Counted from the stretch's first letter, positions 1 through 9,862 are shown. The stretch is 64,000 bases of DNA from Leptospira broomii serovar Hurstbridge str. 5399 (GCF_000243715.2 NZ_AHMO02000011.1:124001-188000); one strand, 5' to 3'. Translations and numbers: made by a program. The notes: generated by a model from the sequence alone, not told the origin.

Positions 1-1191
1 TTGCCGATCGTTTAATATTTCCGGAACTGTGACGAATTTATAGCCTTTATCCAGCATCGCTTGGATAAAATCGGGCAAAATATAGATTAATTTCTCTGTC
101 TGTCTAGGCGATCCTAAATGCATCAGTATGATTGCACCGTTCATTCCGTTCTTGTCGGATTGCTCCCAGCGATAAAGAAAATCCAGCATCTCTTGTTTGG
201 TTTTATAATGCGGATTTTGAATTAGTTTTGTTTTTCCGTTGGAATCCTTTCTCGCGACGTATTTCTTATAAACGAAATCGGGAACATCCAGCGACCCTAC
301 GGAATTATTGCTCCAGAAAATGTGATTTTCATATCCGTAGTTCGCATACGTATCCAGCAGAATTGGATCGACTGCTCCGTACGGTAGACGATAGTATTTC
401 GTCAACTCGGCTCCGGTTAGAATCCGAAACTTTTCTTCGACTGTTCTCATTTCTTCGAGTAAATCGTTGAGATCGGGAATTTCATCGTTCACGTAGCTGA
501 GCAAGGCTCGTTTTCGCAGCGAAGGTTCCCTTAAACTACGCGGGAGATTATAGTGGCTCCATGTATGGTTTCCAAACACTACCCTTCCCTTTAAGGCGAC
601 GAGTTTTTTTAAGTAATGAATGTTCGTTTTGGAAAAAAGAGAACCGCCTTTCTTTGCGGGATTTTCGTTCGAGACGAATAATGTAACTTTAATCGGAAAA
701 CGACTCATAAACTCATAGAGAATTTGTAAATCTTCTCCCGTGCCTAGATCGAAAGTAAGAGCAATTTCTTTGAATTTTACGTTCCCTCGAGTGATATTCT
801 TTCCGATTCCTTTCGTCGGTAGGGATTGATTTAGAATTTGGAGATTTTTTTCCACTTCTTCGTGTAAATCCCCTTCGGGAACGTCGTCAAGTAACGAGGA
901 TTTAAATCGTAAAACCTCCTCTTCTCTCTGTTGTTCGTCTAGGCGAAGACTCGTAATGTCTTCGGAAAGAACCGAGATGACTTTATTCTGTTTTTCGACG
1001 GTAGTTTGGAGCGAGTCGAGTCTGCGCGCCAAAGCAAAAACTGTCGTAACGATCAAAATTAAAAAGAAAAGTCCGGAAGACGCTAATCTTATCGTACGAA
1101 ATTTCCTCTCCAAAACTTCGGACTGAATTCCAGTGTCTTGGATTTCCTTAATCGTTTTTGAAAGAACAGACGATTCTTCTTCGCTAAGCAT
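1..1191 (-). CDS. Membrane-anchored polysaccharide deacetylase (NodB domain), 3' end cut by window
   Basis: The protein starts at an ATG at 1191 and stays open to the window edge (397 codons seen). It has a short cytoplasmic N-terminus, one membrane segment at about residues 32-50, a charged coiled-coil stretch, and then a NodB-type carbohydrate esterase domain. Visible family motifs are FDLGTGED (motif 1), HTWSH (motif 2, metal-binding His pair), RLPYG (motif 3) and LMHLG (motif 5). The family removes acetyl groups from N-acetyl sugars of peptidoglycan or polysaccharide, and this topology puts the enzyme in the periplasm. The second Asp of the usual motif 1 (TFDDG) is Leu here. The start lies 16 bp from the tyrS stop, on the same strand, so the two are probably co-transcribed. 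The family is secure; the substrate is unknown. Confidence 0.85.
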   Translation of the reverse strand, partial: MLSEEESSVLSKTIKEIQDTGIQSEVLERKFRTIRLASSGLFFLILIVTTVFALARRLDSLQTTVEKQNKVISVLSEDITSLRLDEQQREEEVLRFKSSLLDDVPEGDLHEEVEKNLQILNQSLPTKGIGKNITRGNVKFKEIALTFDLGTGEDLQILYEFMSRFPIKVTLFVSNENPAKKGGSLFSKTNIHYLKKLVALKGRVVFGNHTWSHYNLPRSLREPSLRKRALLSYVNDEIPDLNDLLEEMRTVEEKFRILTGAELTKYYRLPYGAVDPILLDTYANYGYENHIFWSNNSVGSLDVPDFVYKKYVARKDSNGKTKLIQNPHYKTKQEMLDFLYRWEQSDKNGMNGAIILMHLGSPRQTEKLIYILPDFIQAMLDKGYKFVTVPEILNDRQ

Positions 1192-1206
1192 AGATATATT
1201 GTCCGA

Positions 1207-2424
1207 TTAACTGATCAGACGGAGGAATTTTCCCTTTTTCCCTTGTCGAATCAAGTACTCTCTGCCCCGTGCCAGAGTAAATTTCTCGTCCCCGAGTTTC
1301 TCCTCATTGACATAAATTCCTCCTGACTTAATAATTCTTCTTCCTTCGGAAACGGAGGGAATAAAGCTTAACTTGGCTAGAACCCAAACTAATTGGGGCG
1401 TTTCCGATTCCGAAAAAAATTCCTGCCCAAGTTCTGTGACCGTAATATCTTCGGGAATCGCTCTGGATTTAGGATTGTGGATCTTGTTCCATTCCTCGAT
1501 CGCTTCAGAATTCCTTTCTGCAGGAGAAAATTGATCCATAATCAATTTCGCCAATTCGGTTTTTACTTCTTTCGGATGCAGATTTCCGGATTCCATCCCT
1601 TTCTTTCTTTCGGAAACTTGATCCAGGGGGAGATCCGTCAGCAATTCGTAATAATTCCACATAAGATCGTCGGATATGGACATCAATTTCCCGAACATAT
1701 CTATCGGTTCTTCAGTAATTCCTACATAGTTTCCGAGAGATTTGGACATTTTTTTTACGCCGTCCAATCCGACTAATAACGGAACGGTCAATACGCATTG
1801 CGGCTCCTTACCGTATTCACGCTGTAAGTCGCGTCCCACTAGAAGATTGAATTTTTGATCGGTTCCCCCCAGCTCCACATCGGATTCCATTTCTACCGAG
1901 TCATAACCCTGAACTAACGGATATAAAAATTCTATTAGGGAAATGGACTGGCCGGATTTGTATCTCTTGCTAAAATCATCTCTCTCCAATAATCGGGCCA
2001 CACTGTATTTGGAGGATAAGACGAGAACGTTTTCAAAGTTCATCCCGGAACACCAGGAAGAGTTATAGACTATCTTAGTTTTATCCTTGTTCAACACCTT
2101 AAACACCTGGTTTTGGTAGGTTTTGGAATTTTCCAACACCTCTTCTCGCGAAAGACGTTTTCTAGTTTCGGATTTTCCGGTAGGATCTCCGATCATTGCC
2201 GTAAAATCGCCCAATAGAAAATGAACCTCGTGTCCTAGCTCCTGAAAGTGACGCATTTTTCTAAGAAGGACGAAATGCCCTAGGTGAAGATCGGGAGCAG
2301 TCGGATCGAAGCCCGCCTTGATTTTGAGAGTTTTTTTCTTGTTCAGCTTAGCGAGAAGTTCGTCTTCGCTAATCACATCTACGCAACCGCGTCTGATGAT
2401 TTCGATTTGTTTCTTTGCTTCCAT
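1207..2424 (-). CDS. tyrS: Tyrosyl-tRNA synthetase
   Basis: Class I aminoacyl-tRNA synthetase of 405 residues that charges tRNA-Tyr in the cytoplasm. The ATP-binding HLGH motif is at residues 47-50 and the KMSKS loop at 225-229. The tyrosine pocket region with GGTDQ follows the usual order. A C-terminal S4 RNA-binding domain occupies about residues 340-405. Length and the GGTDQ region fit the TyrZ-like bacterial branch. The ATG start is preceded only by a weak purine stretch. The gene is followed after 15 bp by the deacetylase on the same strand. It is divergent from glpD, with about 84 bp between the two starts that must hold both promoters. Confidence 0.95.
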   Translation of the reverse strand: MEAKKQIEIIRRGCVDVISEDELLAKLNKKKTLKIKAGFDPTAPDLHLGHFVLLRKMRHFQELGHEVHFLLGDFTAMIGDPTGKSETRKRLSREEVLENSKTYQNQVFKVLNKDKTKIVYNSSWCSGMNFENVLVLSSKYSVARLLERDDFSKRYKSGQSISLIEFLYPLVQGYDSVEMESDVELGGTDQKFNLLVGRDLQREYGKEPQCVLTVPLLVGLDGVKKMSKSLGNYVGITEEPIDMFGKLMSISDDLMWNYYELLTDLPLDQVSERKKGMESGNLHPKEVKTELAKLIMDQFSPAERNSEAIEEWNKIHNPKSRAIPEDITVTELGQEFFSESETPQLVWVLAKLSFIPSVSEGRRIIKSGGIYVNEEKLGDEKFTLARGREYLIRQGKKGKFLRLIS

Positions 2425-2508
2425 GTAGTCCGAGTTCGTTCTTGTTTAGGAAATCTATTTGCAAATTCGCAGGCGGAAACCACCCTGTAAAGCAGGAAGA
2501 CGTTACGT

Positions 2509-4128
2509 ATGCAAAAACAAGACCGTAAAACTAAATTTCGGAGCCTCTCCGAGACCGAATTCGATGTTCTCATTTTAGGCGGAGGAGCGACTGGAGCCGG
2601 AGCGGCTCTGGATGCAAGTCTGCGAGGTCTCAAAGTTGGTTTGATCGAGAAGGCTGACTTTGCTTCGGGAACTTCTTCCCGATCCACTAAACTTATCCAT
2701 GGAGGAGTGCGCTATTTAGCGCAATTCCATTTCAAATTAATCCATGAAGCCTTAACAGAAAGGCAAAGACTTTTGGAAAATGCTCCCCATCTTGTAAAAC
2801 CGCTGCCGTTTGTCTTACCTACTTATAAATTCTACGAAAAACCCTACTATAGTATCGGAATGACCATGTATGATATCTTAGCTTGGAGAGGAAAACTTCC
2901 GTCTCACAAGCGCATTTCCAAAGAGGAGGTGCTAACTGACTTTCCGTCTCTCAAGAAGGAACATCTGGTTGGAGGCATTCTATATTATGACTCTCAATTT
3001 AACGATTCTCGCTTAAACGTTTTACTCGCGCGCTCGGCGCAAAAGGAAGGAGCGGTCGTCCTCAATCGCGCCGAATTACTCTCATTTAAGAAGAAAGACG
3101 GTAAGATTGTCGGAGCGAAAGTCAAGGATTGTATCTCCGAGCAAACGGTGGATGTCAAAGCTAAGATAGTCGTGAACGCGACCGGTCCTTGGGTGGATGA
3201 TATTCGATTAAAGGACGATCCTCGGACGTACAGAGTATTATCTCCAAGTCAAGGGATTCATTTGGTTTTTAAAAAAGAAACGATTCCATGCAACACCGCA
3301 TTAATTATCCCCAAAACCAAAGACGGTCGAGTCGTTTTTATGATTCCCTGGGAAGACCATGTGATTTTGGGAACTACCGACAGTCCGGTTCAGGACATAT
3401 CCGAGGATCCGATGCCCTTGGAATCGGAAGTGGAATTTCTCTTAAATACGAGCTCGGATTATTTGGAGAGGCCCGTTTCTCGAAAGGATATCATTTCGGT
3501 TTACGCCGGTATTCGCCCTCTCATTTCGCCGGAAGGCAATCAAGATACCAAAAGTATCTCAAGAGAGGAGGTAATTTTAACTTCTCCATCCGGTTTGATT
3601 ACGATGGGAGGCGGTAAATGGTCCACCTATCGAAAGATGGCGGAGGATTTAATTGATCGAGTCGTTCGGGAAGGGAATCTTTCCTCTAACAATGGTTGTA
3701 AAACGTACCAGTATAATTTCCCCGGGAAGTCAGGATTCTCGGAGCAATTATATCTGGAAATAGGTAAAACGTATAAAACGTCGGAACCAACTTCGAAGCG
3801 CCTACAAAATGCCTATGGTGGAGAAGTCTTTACTATTCTCGGAAAGAAACCGACTGCATTAGGGGCCGGATTGGAATTCTTTAAAGAAGAAGTAGAATGG
3901 TTTATTGCCGAAGAATTCGCGTTGACTGTCACGGACGTAATCGCCAGACGTTTTCGGGTTCAATTTGTGGATCTAAAGTTGGCCGGAAAATTGATCTCGC
4001 CGGTAGCGCAAATTTTGTCGAAATCCCTGGGTTGGAAAGAAGCAGAACGAAAAAAACAGGAGGAGTCTGCACGGACTCTGATTCAGTCGCTGGCGGCAAG
4101 CACCGCAACCGAACCGAAGGCTCGCTAA
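2509..4128 (+). CDS. glpD: FAD-dependent glycerol-3-phosphate dehydrogenase
   Basis: Aerobic-type enzyme that oxidises sn-glycerol-3-phosphate to dihydroxyacetone phosphate and passes electrons to the quinone pool at the inner membrane. The N-terminal Rossmann FAD motif GGGATGAG is at residues 24-31, followed by the family segment TSSRSTKLIHGGVRYL. GGGKWSTYR is near residue 370, and a C-terminal helical DAO_C-like domain follows. The 539-residue length is normal. The start ATG is preceded by AGGAAG at good spacing. In an organism living on fatty acids and phospholipid-derived glycerol this enzyme links lipid breakdown to central carbon metabolism. The gene is monocistronic and ends in a strong hairpin. 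Confidence 0.93.
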   Translation: MQKQDRKTKFRSLSETEFDVLILGGGATGAGAALDASLRGLKVGLIEKADFASGTSSRSTKLIHGGVRYLAQFHFKLIHEALTERQRLLENAPHLVKPLPFVLPTYKFYEKPYYSIGMTMYDILAWRGKLPSHKRISKEEVLTDFPSLKKEHLVGGILYYDSQFNDSRLNVLLARSAQKEGAVVLNRAELLSFKKKDGKIVGAKVKDCISEQTVDVKAKIVVNATGPWVDDIRLKDDPRTYRVLSPSQGIHLVFKKETIPCNTALIIPKTKDGRVVFMIPWEDHVILGTTDSPVQDISEDPMPLESEVEFLLNTSSDYLERPVSRKDIISVYAGIRPLISPEGNQDTKSISREEVILTSPSGLITMGGGKWSTYRKMAEDLIDRVVREGNLSSNNGCKTYQYNFPGKSGFSEQLYLEIGKTYKTSEPTSKRLQNAYGGEVFTILGKKPTALGAGLEFFKEEVEWFIAEEFALTVTDVIARRFRVQFVDLKLAGKLISPVAQILSKSLGWKEAERKKQEESARTLIQSLAASTATEPKAR

Positions 4129-4132
4129 ATAA

Positions 4133-4167
4133 AAAGGCGGAGGCAAATTCAACCTGCTTCCGCCTTT
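4133..4167. terminator. Bidirectional terminator between glpD and rpoD
   Basis: AAAGGCGGAGGC (4133-4144) pairs with GCTTCCGCCTTT (4156-4167), a 12-bp stem with one G-T wobble and an 11-nt loop. A-rich sequence on the left and T residues on the right let it work for both converging genes. It begins 5 bp after the glpD stop. Confidence 0.85.
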
Positions 4168-4229
4168 GATCTATCCGGAAATTTCGTTTCGCGATAGCGA
4201 AAAATCCGAACCTGAATTAAATCTAAAAA

Positions 4230-6002
4230 TCAGTCTATATAATCTCTGAGTTTCTTAGAACGAGACGGATGTCGCAGACGACGCAATGCTTTTGCCTCGA
4301 TTTGACGAATCCGTTCGCGGGTTACTTTAAACTGATAACCGACTTCCTCTAATGTTTGCGGATAACCGTCATCCAGACCGAAACGCATCCGTATGACTTT
4401 CTGTTCCCTAGCAGGAAGCGTATGTAAAACCTGACGAATCTGTTCGGCAAGAATACTGGATGCCGCCGAATTTACCGGAGATTCCACGTCTTTGTCTTCG
4501 ATGAAATCGCCCAGCTCCGAATCTTCCTCGGATCCAACTGGGATTTCCAAAGAGATCGGCTCCCTCGCAACGTTTTTGACGGCCTTTACTTTTTGAACGG
4601 GCCAACCTAAACGTTCAGCGATCTCTTCGTTGGACGGATCTCTACCGAATTCCTGGACAAACAGTCGAGTCTCCCGTATCACTTTATTGACTTGCTCGAT
4701 CATATGGACGGGGACGCGGATCGTTCTGGCCTGATCGGAAATCGCCCGCGTGATCGCTTGCCGAATCCACCAGGTTGCATAGGTGGAGAATTTATAACCT
4801 TTCTTATACTCGAACTTGTCGACCGCTTTGATTAATCCGATATTTCCTTCCTGGATCAAATCGAAGAAATGCATGCCGCGATTCGCATAACGTTTTGCGA
4901 TCGAAACCACTAGTCGAAGGTTAGCTTTAACAAGTTCCTTTTTGGCCTGCGCGATTTCGCGCTCGCCCTTGATGATTTTCTCTCCCCAGTCCTTAATTTC
5001 CTGAACGGAAGACCCGGCCTCTTGCTCCATACGGCGGAGTTTTCTTTCATTGTTTCGAATGTCTTTAATGACTTCACGAACTTCGTCAATGGAAACTCCC
5101 ATCATCTTTTCGATATCTTCGAGCTTTTCGTTCTTCTCGATGAAGCGATTGAACGCCTTGATATCCCTTACATCGTAACCGTACTGTGCCTTGATTTTTA
5201 AGAAATGACGATCTATCTCTTTAATCCTAAAAACCATCGATTTGATTTTCTGGGAGATTTTTTGAATTTCCTTTTGGGAAACTCCGAGCTCGCGGATCGC
5301 CGTATCGATGATTCCTTTGGATACGTCGATTTTTTCCTTAAATTCTTTGAACTTCTTGGAATTCTCAGAGTATTTGCGAATTCTAGATTGAGCTTCCTGA
5401 AGAACTTTTTCCTGTTCCTGGATAACGGAGATGTTTTTAAAGAAGAGCTCTTCTAATTTCTTCGCTTCTTCCGCATTCATCGCGTACATTTTATCTACGC
5501 GAACAAGATCATAGACCTTGGTTTTTTTGCTTCGAATCTTAGGTAGAAGTTTGATAAAGTTAGCGCGAAGTATCGATGACCCTAAGATCGTTTCTTCAAT
5601 GATCTTTTCGCCCTTCTCGATTTTCTTTGCTAGAAAGACTTCCGTCTCGCCCGAGATCAGATTTACTTTTCCGATTTCCTTTAGATAGAGACGGATCGGA
5701 TCTTCGGAGCCCCCTGCCGCCGATGCGGACTCTTTCTTTTTGCGAGCGGGTTTCGCGGGAACCATACTTGGGTCATCTTTTAAAACGACTGCCGAAGAAG
5801 GTTCTAAAGTTTTCCTGGTATACTCTTCTACGATTTCGATTCCCATCTCATGCAAAAGCGTGAAGACGTCGTCGATCTTTTCTGAGTTCAGGATTTTATC
5901 CGGAAGAATCTCGTTGATCTCGTCATAGGAAATTTCGCTGTTCGCCTTTCCTATCGCGATGATCTTCTGTACTTCGGGCATGCTTTGCAAATTTTCCATC
6001 AT
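4230..6002 (-). CDS. rpoD: RNA polymerase primary sigma factor (sigma-70)
   Basis: Housekeeping sigma factor of 590 residues that directs core RNA polymerase to promoters. Region 1.2 ([16 protein letters not shown]) is near residue 100. A long charged spacer follows, then region 2 with the -10 and melting elements ([30 protein letters not shown]) at about 355-440. Region 3 follows, and region 4 with the -35 helix-turn-helix ([20 protein letters not shown]) ends the protein. GAGGAA precedes tandem ATG codons at 6002; the first is chosen for its spacing. It is the last gene of the rpsU-yqeY-dnaG-rpoD operon, 10 bp after the dnaG stop. Confidence 0.97.
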   Translation of the reverse strand: MMENLQSMPEVQKIIAIGKANSEISYDEINEILPDKILNSEKIDDVFTLLHEMGIEIVEEYTRKTLEPSSAVVLKDDPSMVPAKPARKKKESASAAGGSEDPIRLYLKEIGKVNLISGETEVFLAKKIEKGEKIIEETILGSSILRANFIKLLPKIRSKKTKVYDLVRVDKMYAMNAEEAKKLEELFFKNISVIQEQEKVLQEAQSRIRKYSENSKKFKEFKEKIDVSKGIIDTAIRELGVSQKEIQKISQKIKSMVFRIKEIDRHFLKIKAQYGYDVRDIKAFNRFIEKNEKLEDIEKMMGVSIDEVREVIKDIRNNERKLRRMEQEAGSSVQEIKDWGEKIIKGEREIAQAKKELVKANLRLVVSIAKRYANRGMHFFDLIQEGNIGLIKAVDKFEYKKGYKFSTYATWWIRQAITRAISDQARTIRVPVHMIEQVNKVIRETRLFVQEFGRDPSNEEIAERLGWPVQKVKAVKNVAREPISLEIPVGSEEDSELGDFIEDKDVESPVNSAASSILAEQIRQVLHTLPAREQKVIRMRFGLDDGYPQTLEEVGYQFKVTRERIRQIEAKALRRLRHPSRSKKLRDYID

Positions 6003-6012
6003 AGGGATTCCT

Positions 6013-7800
6013 CTATCGTATTGCCGAGCCGGCGTTGCGAATATGCTCTAAGAGCTTTTCCTTCTCGGTCTTGTAATATGCCAATTTAGTTAGTTTTTCC
6101 AGTTGGTCTAGGCTGGAATCTCGATCGAGCTCTCTCATTTTTTCGTCGATTACGAATACTTTTTGTTGCTCCAGTAAAAGTCCGAAAACTTTGGAGGCTT
6201 CTTCTAAACTCATTTCCGATTCGTCCAAAAGAAACGGTGCAATTGCTTCTTTGAATTCGTTCGGCACTTCGGAAGCTAAAATAGCTGCCGGAGAAATTTC
6301 TTCCTCGCTAACATACCGGGTATATAAAAAGTCCCAGAGGAACGCGCTTTTAGCGTCTAAGAATTCCATAGATGATAATTCTTCTGAAAAAGAAAAAAGT
6401 GCGTTCATTCGTACAAGAAGAGCTATCAATTTCCGTTCGCAATCTTCTGCGGGAGTTGGACCAGAAATTCGCACCCCCGGTCTACCTTTATTATCGGACC
6501 CGAGCGGGGTGAACTTGGCTCCCCCGCCCTTATAATCTCGTAAAACCGCATCCATACTGATGCCCAGTTTACGAGCCCCGAGGCCGAGGAAAAATTCCCT
6601 ATCGGAATCGCGAGTTAATCCACGAAGGAAGCCGTAAAGATTATCTAAGGCCTTCCTTTTTTTCTCAGGTAGGGCCCGAGAATCGGTTTTTTCCAACAAT
6701 TCGTCTACTACGAACGAGGAAGCGGGATGCGAAGTTTCGAGCAGTTTTTGTAATTCCTGGCGTCCGCTTTCTTTGGAGATATCGAAAGGATCTTTTCCCT
6801 CCGGAAGAAGTACGACGGAGCATTCCAGCCCTTCTTTTAGACAGAGTTCGGCAGCATGAAGTGCTCCTTTTCGACCTGCAGAGTCCCCATCCAGAACTAA
6901 AAGGAAACGATCGGCGAACTTTTTCATTGTTCGAATATGGTTTTCAGTGACTGCGGTTCCCATACAGGCAACCACGTTCTCGATTCCTTTCGAGACCAAT
7001 CCGATTACATCCAAATACCCTTCTACTAAAATCGCAGTTCTGGATTTTTGAATGGATTCTTTTGCCTGGTATAGATGATAAAAAGTTCTACCCTTGTCAA
7101 AGATCGAGGACGCAGGACTATTCACGTATTTCGCCTCTTTTCCCGGTCCCAAAATCCGTCCCGAAAATGCGATGACTCTGCCGGAAAGATCTAGAACGGG
7201 GAACATGAGTCTTTCTCGGAAAAAATCATACGGTTCACGGCCTTTATCGGACTCTCGAATGAGTCCGACATCTAAAGCGGCTTTGATCTCTTCCTTTGAA
7301 GAAAATACTTTAGGAATTAAATTCTGGAATCCAGGAAGGGAGAATCCGATCTGAAAACTTTTTTGAACTTCTTCACCCAATCCTCTCGAATTTAAATAAT
7401 CTCTAGCTGCAAGACCCATGGGGGAACGAAGATTTTCCAAGAAAAACTGCAAAGCCTTGCGATTTACTTTATAAAGTAGTTCCGTCTTTTCCTTTTCGTC
7501 CTTCCCTTTCTCCTGGATAGGTATCCCGGAATATTCGGAAAGAATTTCCTTTGCCCTTTGGAAATCTACGCGCTCGTAACTCATAACGAACTGGAAGATA
7601 TCGCCGGAGGCTTTACATCCGAAGCAATGATAGAATTGCTTATCCGTTGAAACGTTGAATGACGGAGACTTTTCCTGATGGAAAGGGCAAAGCCCTACCA
7701 TATTTTTTCCGCGTTTTTGAAGCGGCACAAATCGACTGATATAGCTTTCGATGGGAATTTCCCTGCGTACTCGGTCGATAAACTCCCTTTGGAACTGCAA
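6013..7800 (-). CDS. dnaG: DNA primase
   Basis: Synthesises RNA primers at the replication fork. The N-terminal CHC2 zinc finger uses Cys38, His41, Cys59 and Cys62 (CPFH and CFGC motifs). The RNA polymerase core and TOPRIM fold follow, with [10 protein letters not shown] and [10 protein letters not shown] as the acidic metal-binding elements at about 258-320. A helicase-interacting C-terminal part ends at residue 595, normal family length. The start is TTG; no convincing ATG exists upstream, and the Shine-Dalgarno is weak, so expression may depend on coupling to yqeY, which ends 11 bp upstream. Confidence 0.96.
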   Translation of the reverse strand: MQFQREFIDRVRREIPIESYISRFVPLQKRGKNMVGLCPFHQEKSPSFNVSTDKQFYHCFGCKASGDIFQFVMSYERVDFQRAKEILSEYSGIPIQEKGKDEKEKTELLYKVNRKALQFFLENLRSPMGLAARDYLNSRGLGEEVQKSFQIGFSLPGFQNLIPKVFSSKEEIKAALDVGLIRESDKGREPYDFFRERLMFPVLDLSGRVIAFSGRILGPGKEAKYVNSPASSIFDKGRTFYHLYQAKESIQKSRTAILVEGYLDVIGLVSKGIENVVACMGTAVTENHIRTMKKFADRFLLVLDGDSAGRKGALHAAELCLKEGLECSVVLLPEGKDPFDISKESGRQELQKLLETSHPASSFVVDELLEKTDSRALPEKKRKALDNLYGFLRGLTRDSDREFFLGLGARKLGISMDAVLRDYKGGGAKFTPLGSDNKGRPGVRISGPTPAEDCERKLIALLVRMNALFSFSEELSSMEFLDAKSAFLWDFLYTRYVSEEEISPAAILASEVPNEFKEAIAPFLLDESEMSLEEASKVFGLLLEQQKVFVIDEKMRELDRDSSLDQLEKLTKLAYYKTEKEKLLEHIRNAGSAIR

Positions 7801-7811
7801 TGGTTGCCCGC

Positions 7812-8261
7812 TTAGGAGAGTTTGGACTTAACGATCGCAGAGACCTTTGATCCATCTATGTTCAACCCTTTAAACTCGGCCATGACTCTCCCCATGACTT
7901 TGCCTATATCTTTCGGACCTGTCGGTTTTAACTCGGCCACAATTTTATCCAGGACACCGAGGATCTGATCTTCAGATACTTCAGGAGGAAGATAGGATTT
8001 GAGAACTTCTGCTTCGGCTTTTTCCTTATCCGCTAAGTCGGATCGATTCGCCTTTTCATACATCTGAATCGCATCGGTTCTCTTTACATAGCTGCGCTTG
8101 ATTAGAACAATAATCTGCTCGTCTGATAACTCTTGAGCACCGGTTTTCGTTAATTCGTACTGGATATCCGCCTTAAGAAGGCGGAGTGTGGACAGAAGAG
8201 GTTCTTGCTTTGACTTAATAGCCTCTTTCAGGTCGGTATTGATCTTTGCCTGTAGGGACAT
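7812..8261 (-). CDS. yqeY: GatB/YqeY domain protein
   Basis: A 149-residue all-helical YqeY protein. The family shares a fold with the tail domain of the amidotransferase subunit GatB, which contacts tRNA; its exact role is unsettled. The family signature is visible as LRLLKADIQYELTK near the N-terminus, YEKANRSDLADKEKAEAEVLKSYLP in the middle (only the pattern is diagnostic), and GKVMGRVMAEFKG near the end. An excellent ribosome-binding site (GGGGAGGAAC) precedes the ATG. It sits between rpsU and dnaG in the macromolecular-synthesis operon, an arrangement seen in several bacterial phyla. Confidence 0.92.
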   Translation of the reverse strand: MSLQAKINTDLKEAIKSKQEPLLSTLRLLKADIQYELTKTGAQELSDEQIIVLIKRSYVKRTDAIQMYEKANRSDLADKEKAEAEVLKSYLPPEVSEDQILGVLDKIVAELKPTGPKDIGKVMGRVMAEFKGLNIDGSKVSAIVKSKLS

Positions 8262-8302
8262 GTTCCTCCCCTTTTCACTGTCCGAAATCGCGCGAACGCG
8301 GA

Positions 8303-8512
8303 TTAACCGCGATCCTTCCGCGAAAAGAGGCGCTTTTTCTTTTCGAGCTTGCGTTTTGCAGACTCAAGTGCCTTCTTCTTTTTGATACTTGGCTTTTCGT
8401 AGAATTCACGGCGTTTAATTTCGCTCATAATTCCTGCATTTGCACAATCCCTCTTAAAACGTTTGAGGGCAGATTCGATGGATTCTCCTTCCTTTACGAT
8501 GACTCCTACCAT
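8303..8512 (-). CDS. rpsU: 30S ribosomal protein S21
   Basis: Small basic protein of 69 residues. It begins [19 protein letters not shown] and has the typical REFYEKPS segment before a Lys/Arg-rich tail that contacts 16S rRNA near the mRNA exit site. AGGAGGAATTCC precedes the ATG. It is the first gene of the operon, so its leader controls the supply of S21, primase and sigma factor. A candidate promoter lies about 140 bp upstream. Confidence 0.95.
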   Translation of the reverse strand: MVGVIVKEGESIESALKRFKRDCANAGIMSEIKRREFYEKPSIKKKKALESAKRKLEKKKRLFSRKDRG

Positions 8513-8647
8513 TCGGTGGAATTCCTCCTGTTCGGATTTTTAGAAACCGGATCTGCGGATTTCGGCCTTATCTTGGCGGGAAAACCAACCCTGAAGGGAC
8601 AGATTTCCCCGAGGTCCGGAAGCAGGGAATAAAAAGCCCTGATTTGC

Positions 8648-8676
8648 TATCTTCCTATTTTGAGGTTCCCTGTCAA
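8648..8676 (-). promoter_or_regulatory. Candidate promoter of the rpsU operon
   Basis: On the minus strand a perfect TTGACA (8676-8671) is followed 17 bp later by AAGATA (8653-8648), a poor match to the -10 consensus. The location fits the rpsU operon. The -35 is striking; the -10 assignment is weak. Confidence 0.35.
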
Positions 8677-8682
8677 GGGAAT

Positions 8683-8767
8683 TTATCCCCAAATTTGATC
8701 ATGGAGAGTTTATCTGTAATGGATCTTGGCCAAAGTTGGGGATAATTTTGACCAAGTGTGGTCAAAA
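8683..8767. repeat. Two adjacent perfect inverted repeats
   Basis: TTATCCCCAA (8683-8692) is inverted as TTGGGGATAA (8736-8745), 10 of 10 bases with a 43-nt spacer. Directly after it TTTTGACC (8746-8753) is inverted as GGTCAAAA (8760-8767) with a 6-nt loop. The first arm differs from a DnaA box (TTATCCACA) by one base. Function unknown; operator or RNA structure are possible. Confidence 0.7.
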
Positions 8768-8805
8768 AGAGCTTTTTTAAGATTACGAGATTGGGTGTGC
8801 CGTGG

Positions 8806-8821
8806 TGTAGAAGTTCCTACA
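8806..8821. repeat. Palindromic repeat TGTAG-N6-CTACA, copy 1
   Basis: TGTAG, six bases (AAGTTC), then CTACA. The same core recurs at 8890-8905, 67-85 bp away. Confidence 0.7.
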
Positions 8822-8882
8822 ATTCGTGCAAATCACTGCGGTTCGCCCGGAACCAGAATTCAAATTGGAGTTTTTAGTACTA

Positions 8883-8914
8883 GGGGACTTGTAGAAGTTC
8901 CTACAAGTATCCCC
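8883..8914. repeat. Palindromic repeat, copy 2, extended hairpin
   Basis: CTTGTAG (8888-8894), AAGTTC loop, CTACAAG (8901-8907). It is extended outward by GGGGA (8883-8887) pairing with TCCCC (8910-8914) across a 2-nt bulge. It abuts the stop codon of the small gene at 8915, so it may end that transcript, although no T-run follows. Confidence 0.7.
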
Positions 8915-9130
8915 TCAAGCGGCAAAAAAATCTGCTTTCTGTATTTCGGAAATCTCGATCGTAGCTTCGATTCCGAAGGTTCCGTTTTTAATTACGATAT
9001 CACCGTCCATTCTGCGGTTCTTATCTAATTCGATAATTGTTCCATCTTTCAATGTGAGAATAATATCAATTCCGCGATAGTTGATATAACGTTCCAAGGT
9101 AGCTCTAAACTTTTTCGCTCTATCTTCCAT
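8915..9130 (-). CDS. Small conserved-looking hypothetical protein
   Basis: A 71-residue protein beginning MEDRAKKFRATLERYINYRG. The ATG at 9130 is chosen because GGAGAT lies 4 nt upstream on the minus strand; an upstream in-frame ATG at 9172 has no such site. The sequence alternates short beta strands (IDIILTLKDGTIIEL, GDIVIKNGTFGIEATIEI) and has no membrane segment or signal peptide. It resembles a small beta-barrel or Sm/PilZ-like nucleotide- or RNA-binding fold only in general appearance, so no function is claimed. It ends right at a hairpin. Confidence 0.7.
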   Translation of the reverse strand: MEDRAKKFRATLERYINYRGIDIILTLKDGTIIELDKNRRMDGDIVIKNGTFGIEATIEISEIQKADFFAA

Positions 9131-9236
9131 CTTTATCTCCCGTACGTTCCAATTTACGGTACAAACGTTCATTTTCAGAAGAGAGTTTTTTTAATGTAAT
9201 AAGATTTTTGAAAGGCGGCCAAAACTAAAGCAGGAA

Positions 9237-9767
9237 CTACCCTATCAAGGGGCGAAGCAATTTTTCATATACGGGCCGAAAAGAATCCAACGGTTCGGTG
9301 ATTTCGAGGAAACGAATTTCGTAATCGATGATTAGATGGTTTACCTGGAAAATAACTTCATCAAATCTACTTTTTACGATATCCAATCGGCAATCAGGGC
9401 AAAAGGTCATAAAGGACCTGGAATTCAAAACATAGAGTTTGTCGTAGGGTCGCAAATGCGCCTGTATCACCGATTTTAAATCGGTCAGGATTTCGCCCGA
9501 TTTTTGCTCTCCCAAAAGTCGAAAGTATTGGGAGAGATCTTGGAAATAAAAATGAGTCAAAACCATTTCGGTACTCAGTGAATTCTTTACGTCTCTGAGA
9601 AACTGGTTCGTAAATTCTTCGAAAACATCCGGAATTTGCGTTTTGGTTATAGGTGAATTCACGACTGCTATTAATATCGACCGAACAGGTTTGATTTTCA
9701 CCCCTTTTTCTTTTTCAAAATCCCGATATCCTGCTAAATTTTTTCTGATTACCCCTTCCCGATTCAA
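9237..9767 (-). CDS. Hypothetical protein with a degenerate GGDEF-like fold
   Basis: A 176-residue cytoplasmic protein with no signal peptide. The middle (HFYFQDLSQYFRLLGEQKSG, then LKSVIQAHLRPYDKLYVLNS) follows the order of a GGDEF cyclase: a first strand, a G/S-rich turn, a helix with a long L..V..A.LR..D pattern, then the position of the GGDEF loop. The loop reads NSRSF, so the catalytic signature is absent. If the fold is right the protein cannot make c-di-GMP and would be a binding or partner protein. The start is a TTG at 9767; an in-frame GTG near 9700 is an alternative. It diverges from fbp. The fold assignment is an inference from pattern only. Confidence 0.6.
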   Translation of the reverse strand: MNREGVIRKNLAGYRDFEKEKGVKIKPVRSILIAVVNSPITKTQIPDVFEEFTNQFLRDVKNSLSTEMVLTHFYFQDLSQYFRLLGEQKSGEILTDLKSVIQAHLRPYDKLYVLNSRSFMTFCPDCRLDIVKSRFDEVIFQVNHLIIDYEIRFLEITEPLDSFRPVYEKLLRPLIG

Positions 9768-9862
9768 AGTTATAGCCGATTCTCACCTACAAATCCGGCT
9801 TGTCTTCTCAACAGGGTGCGATTTCATAACCGAGTACCATTCACTTACGATAGGAGATTCCC

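Larger units (their letters stand above)
8513..8914. other. Gene-free leader/intergenic region with several inverted repeats
   Basis: This 402-bp stretch upstream of rpsU has no credible gene. It contains the rpsU Shine-Dalgarno, a candidate promoter, a nested pair of perfect inverted repeats (8683-8767) and two copies of a TGTAG-AAGTTC-CTACA palindrome. Confidence 0.8.

Noticed and set aside
132..470. Plus-strand open frame inside the deacetylase gene
   Set aside because: It lies wholly opposite a conserved coding region and matches no family.
8683..8745. Replication origin suggested by DnaA-like sequences
   Set aside because: Only two imperfect boxes, and no dnaA, dnaN or AT-rich unwinding element nearby.
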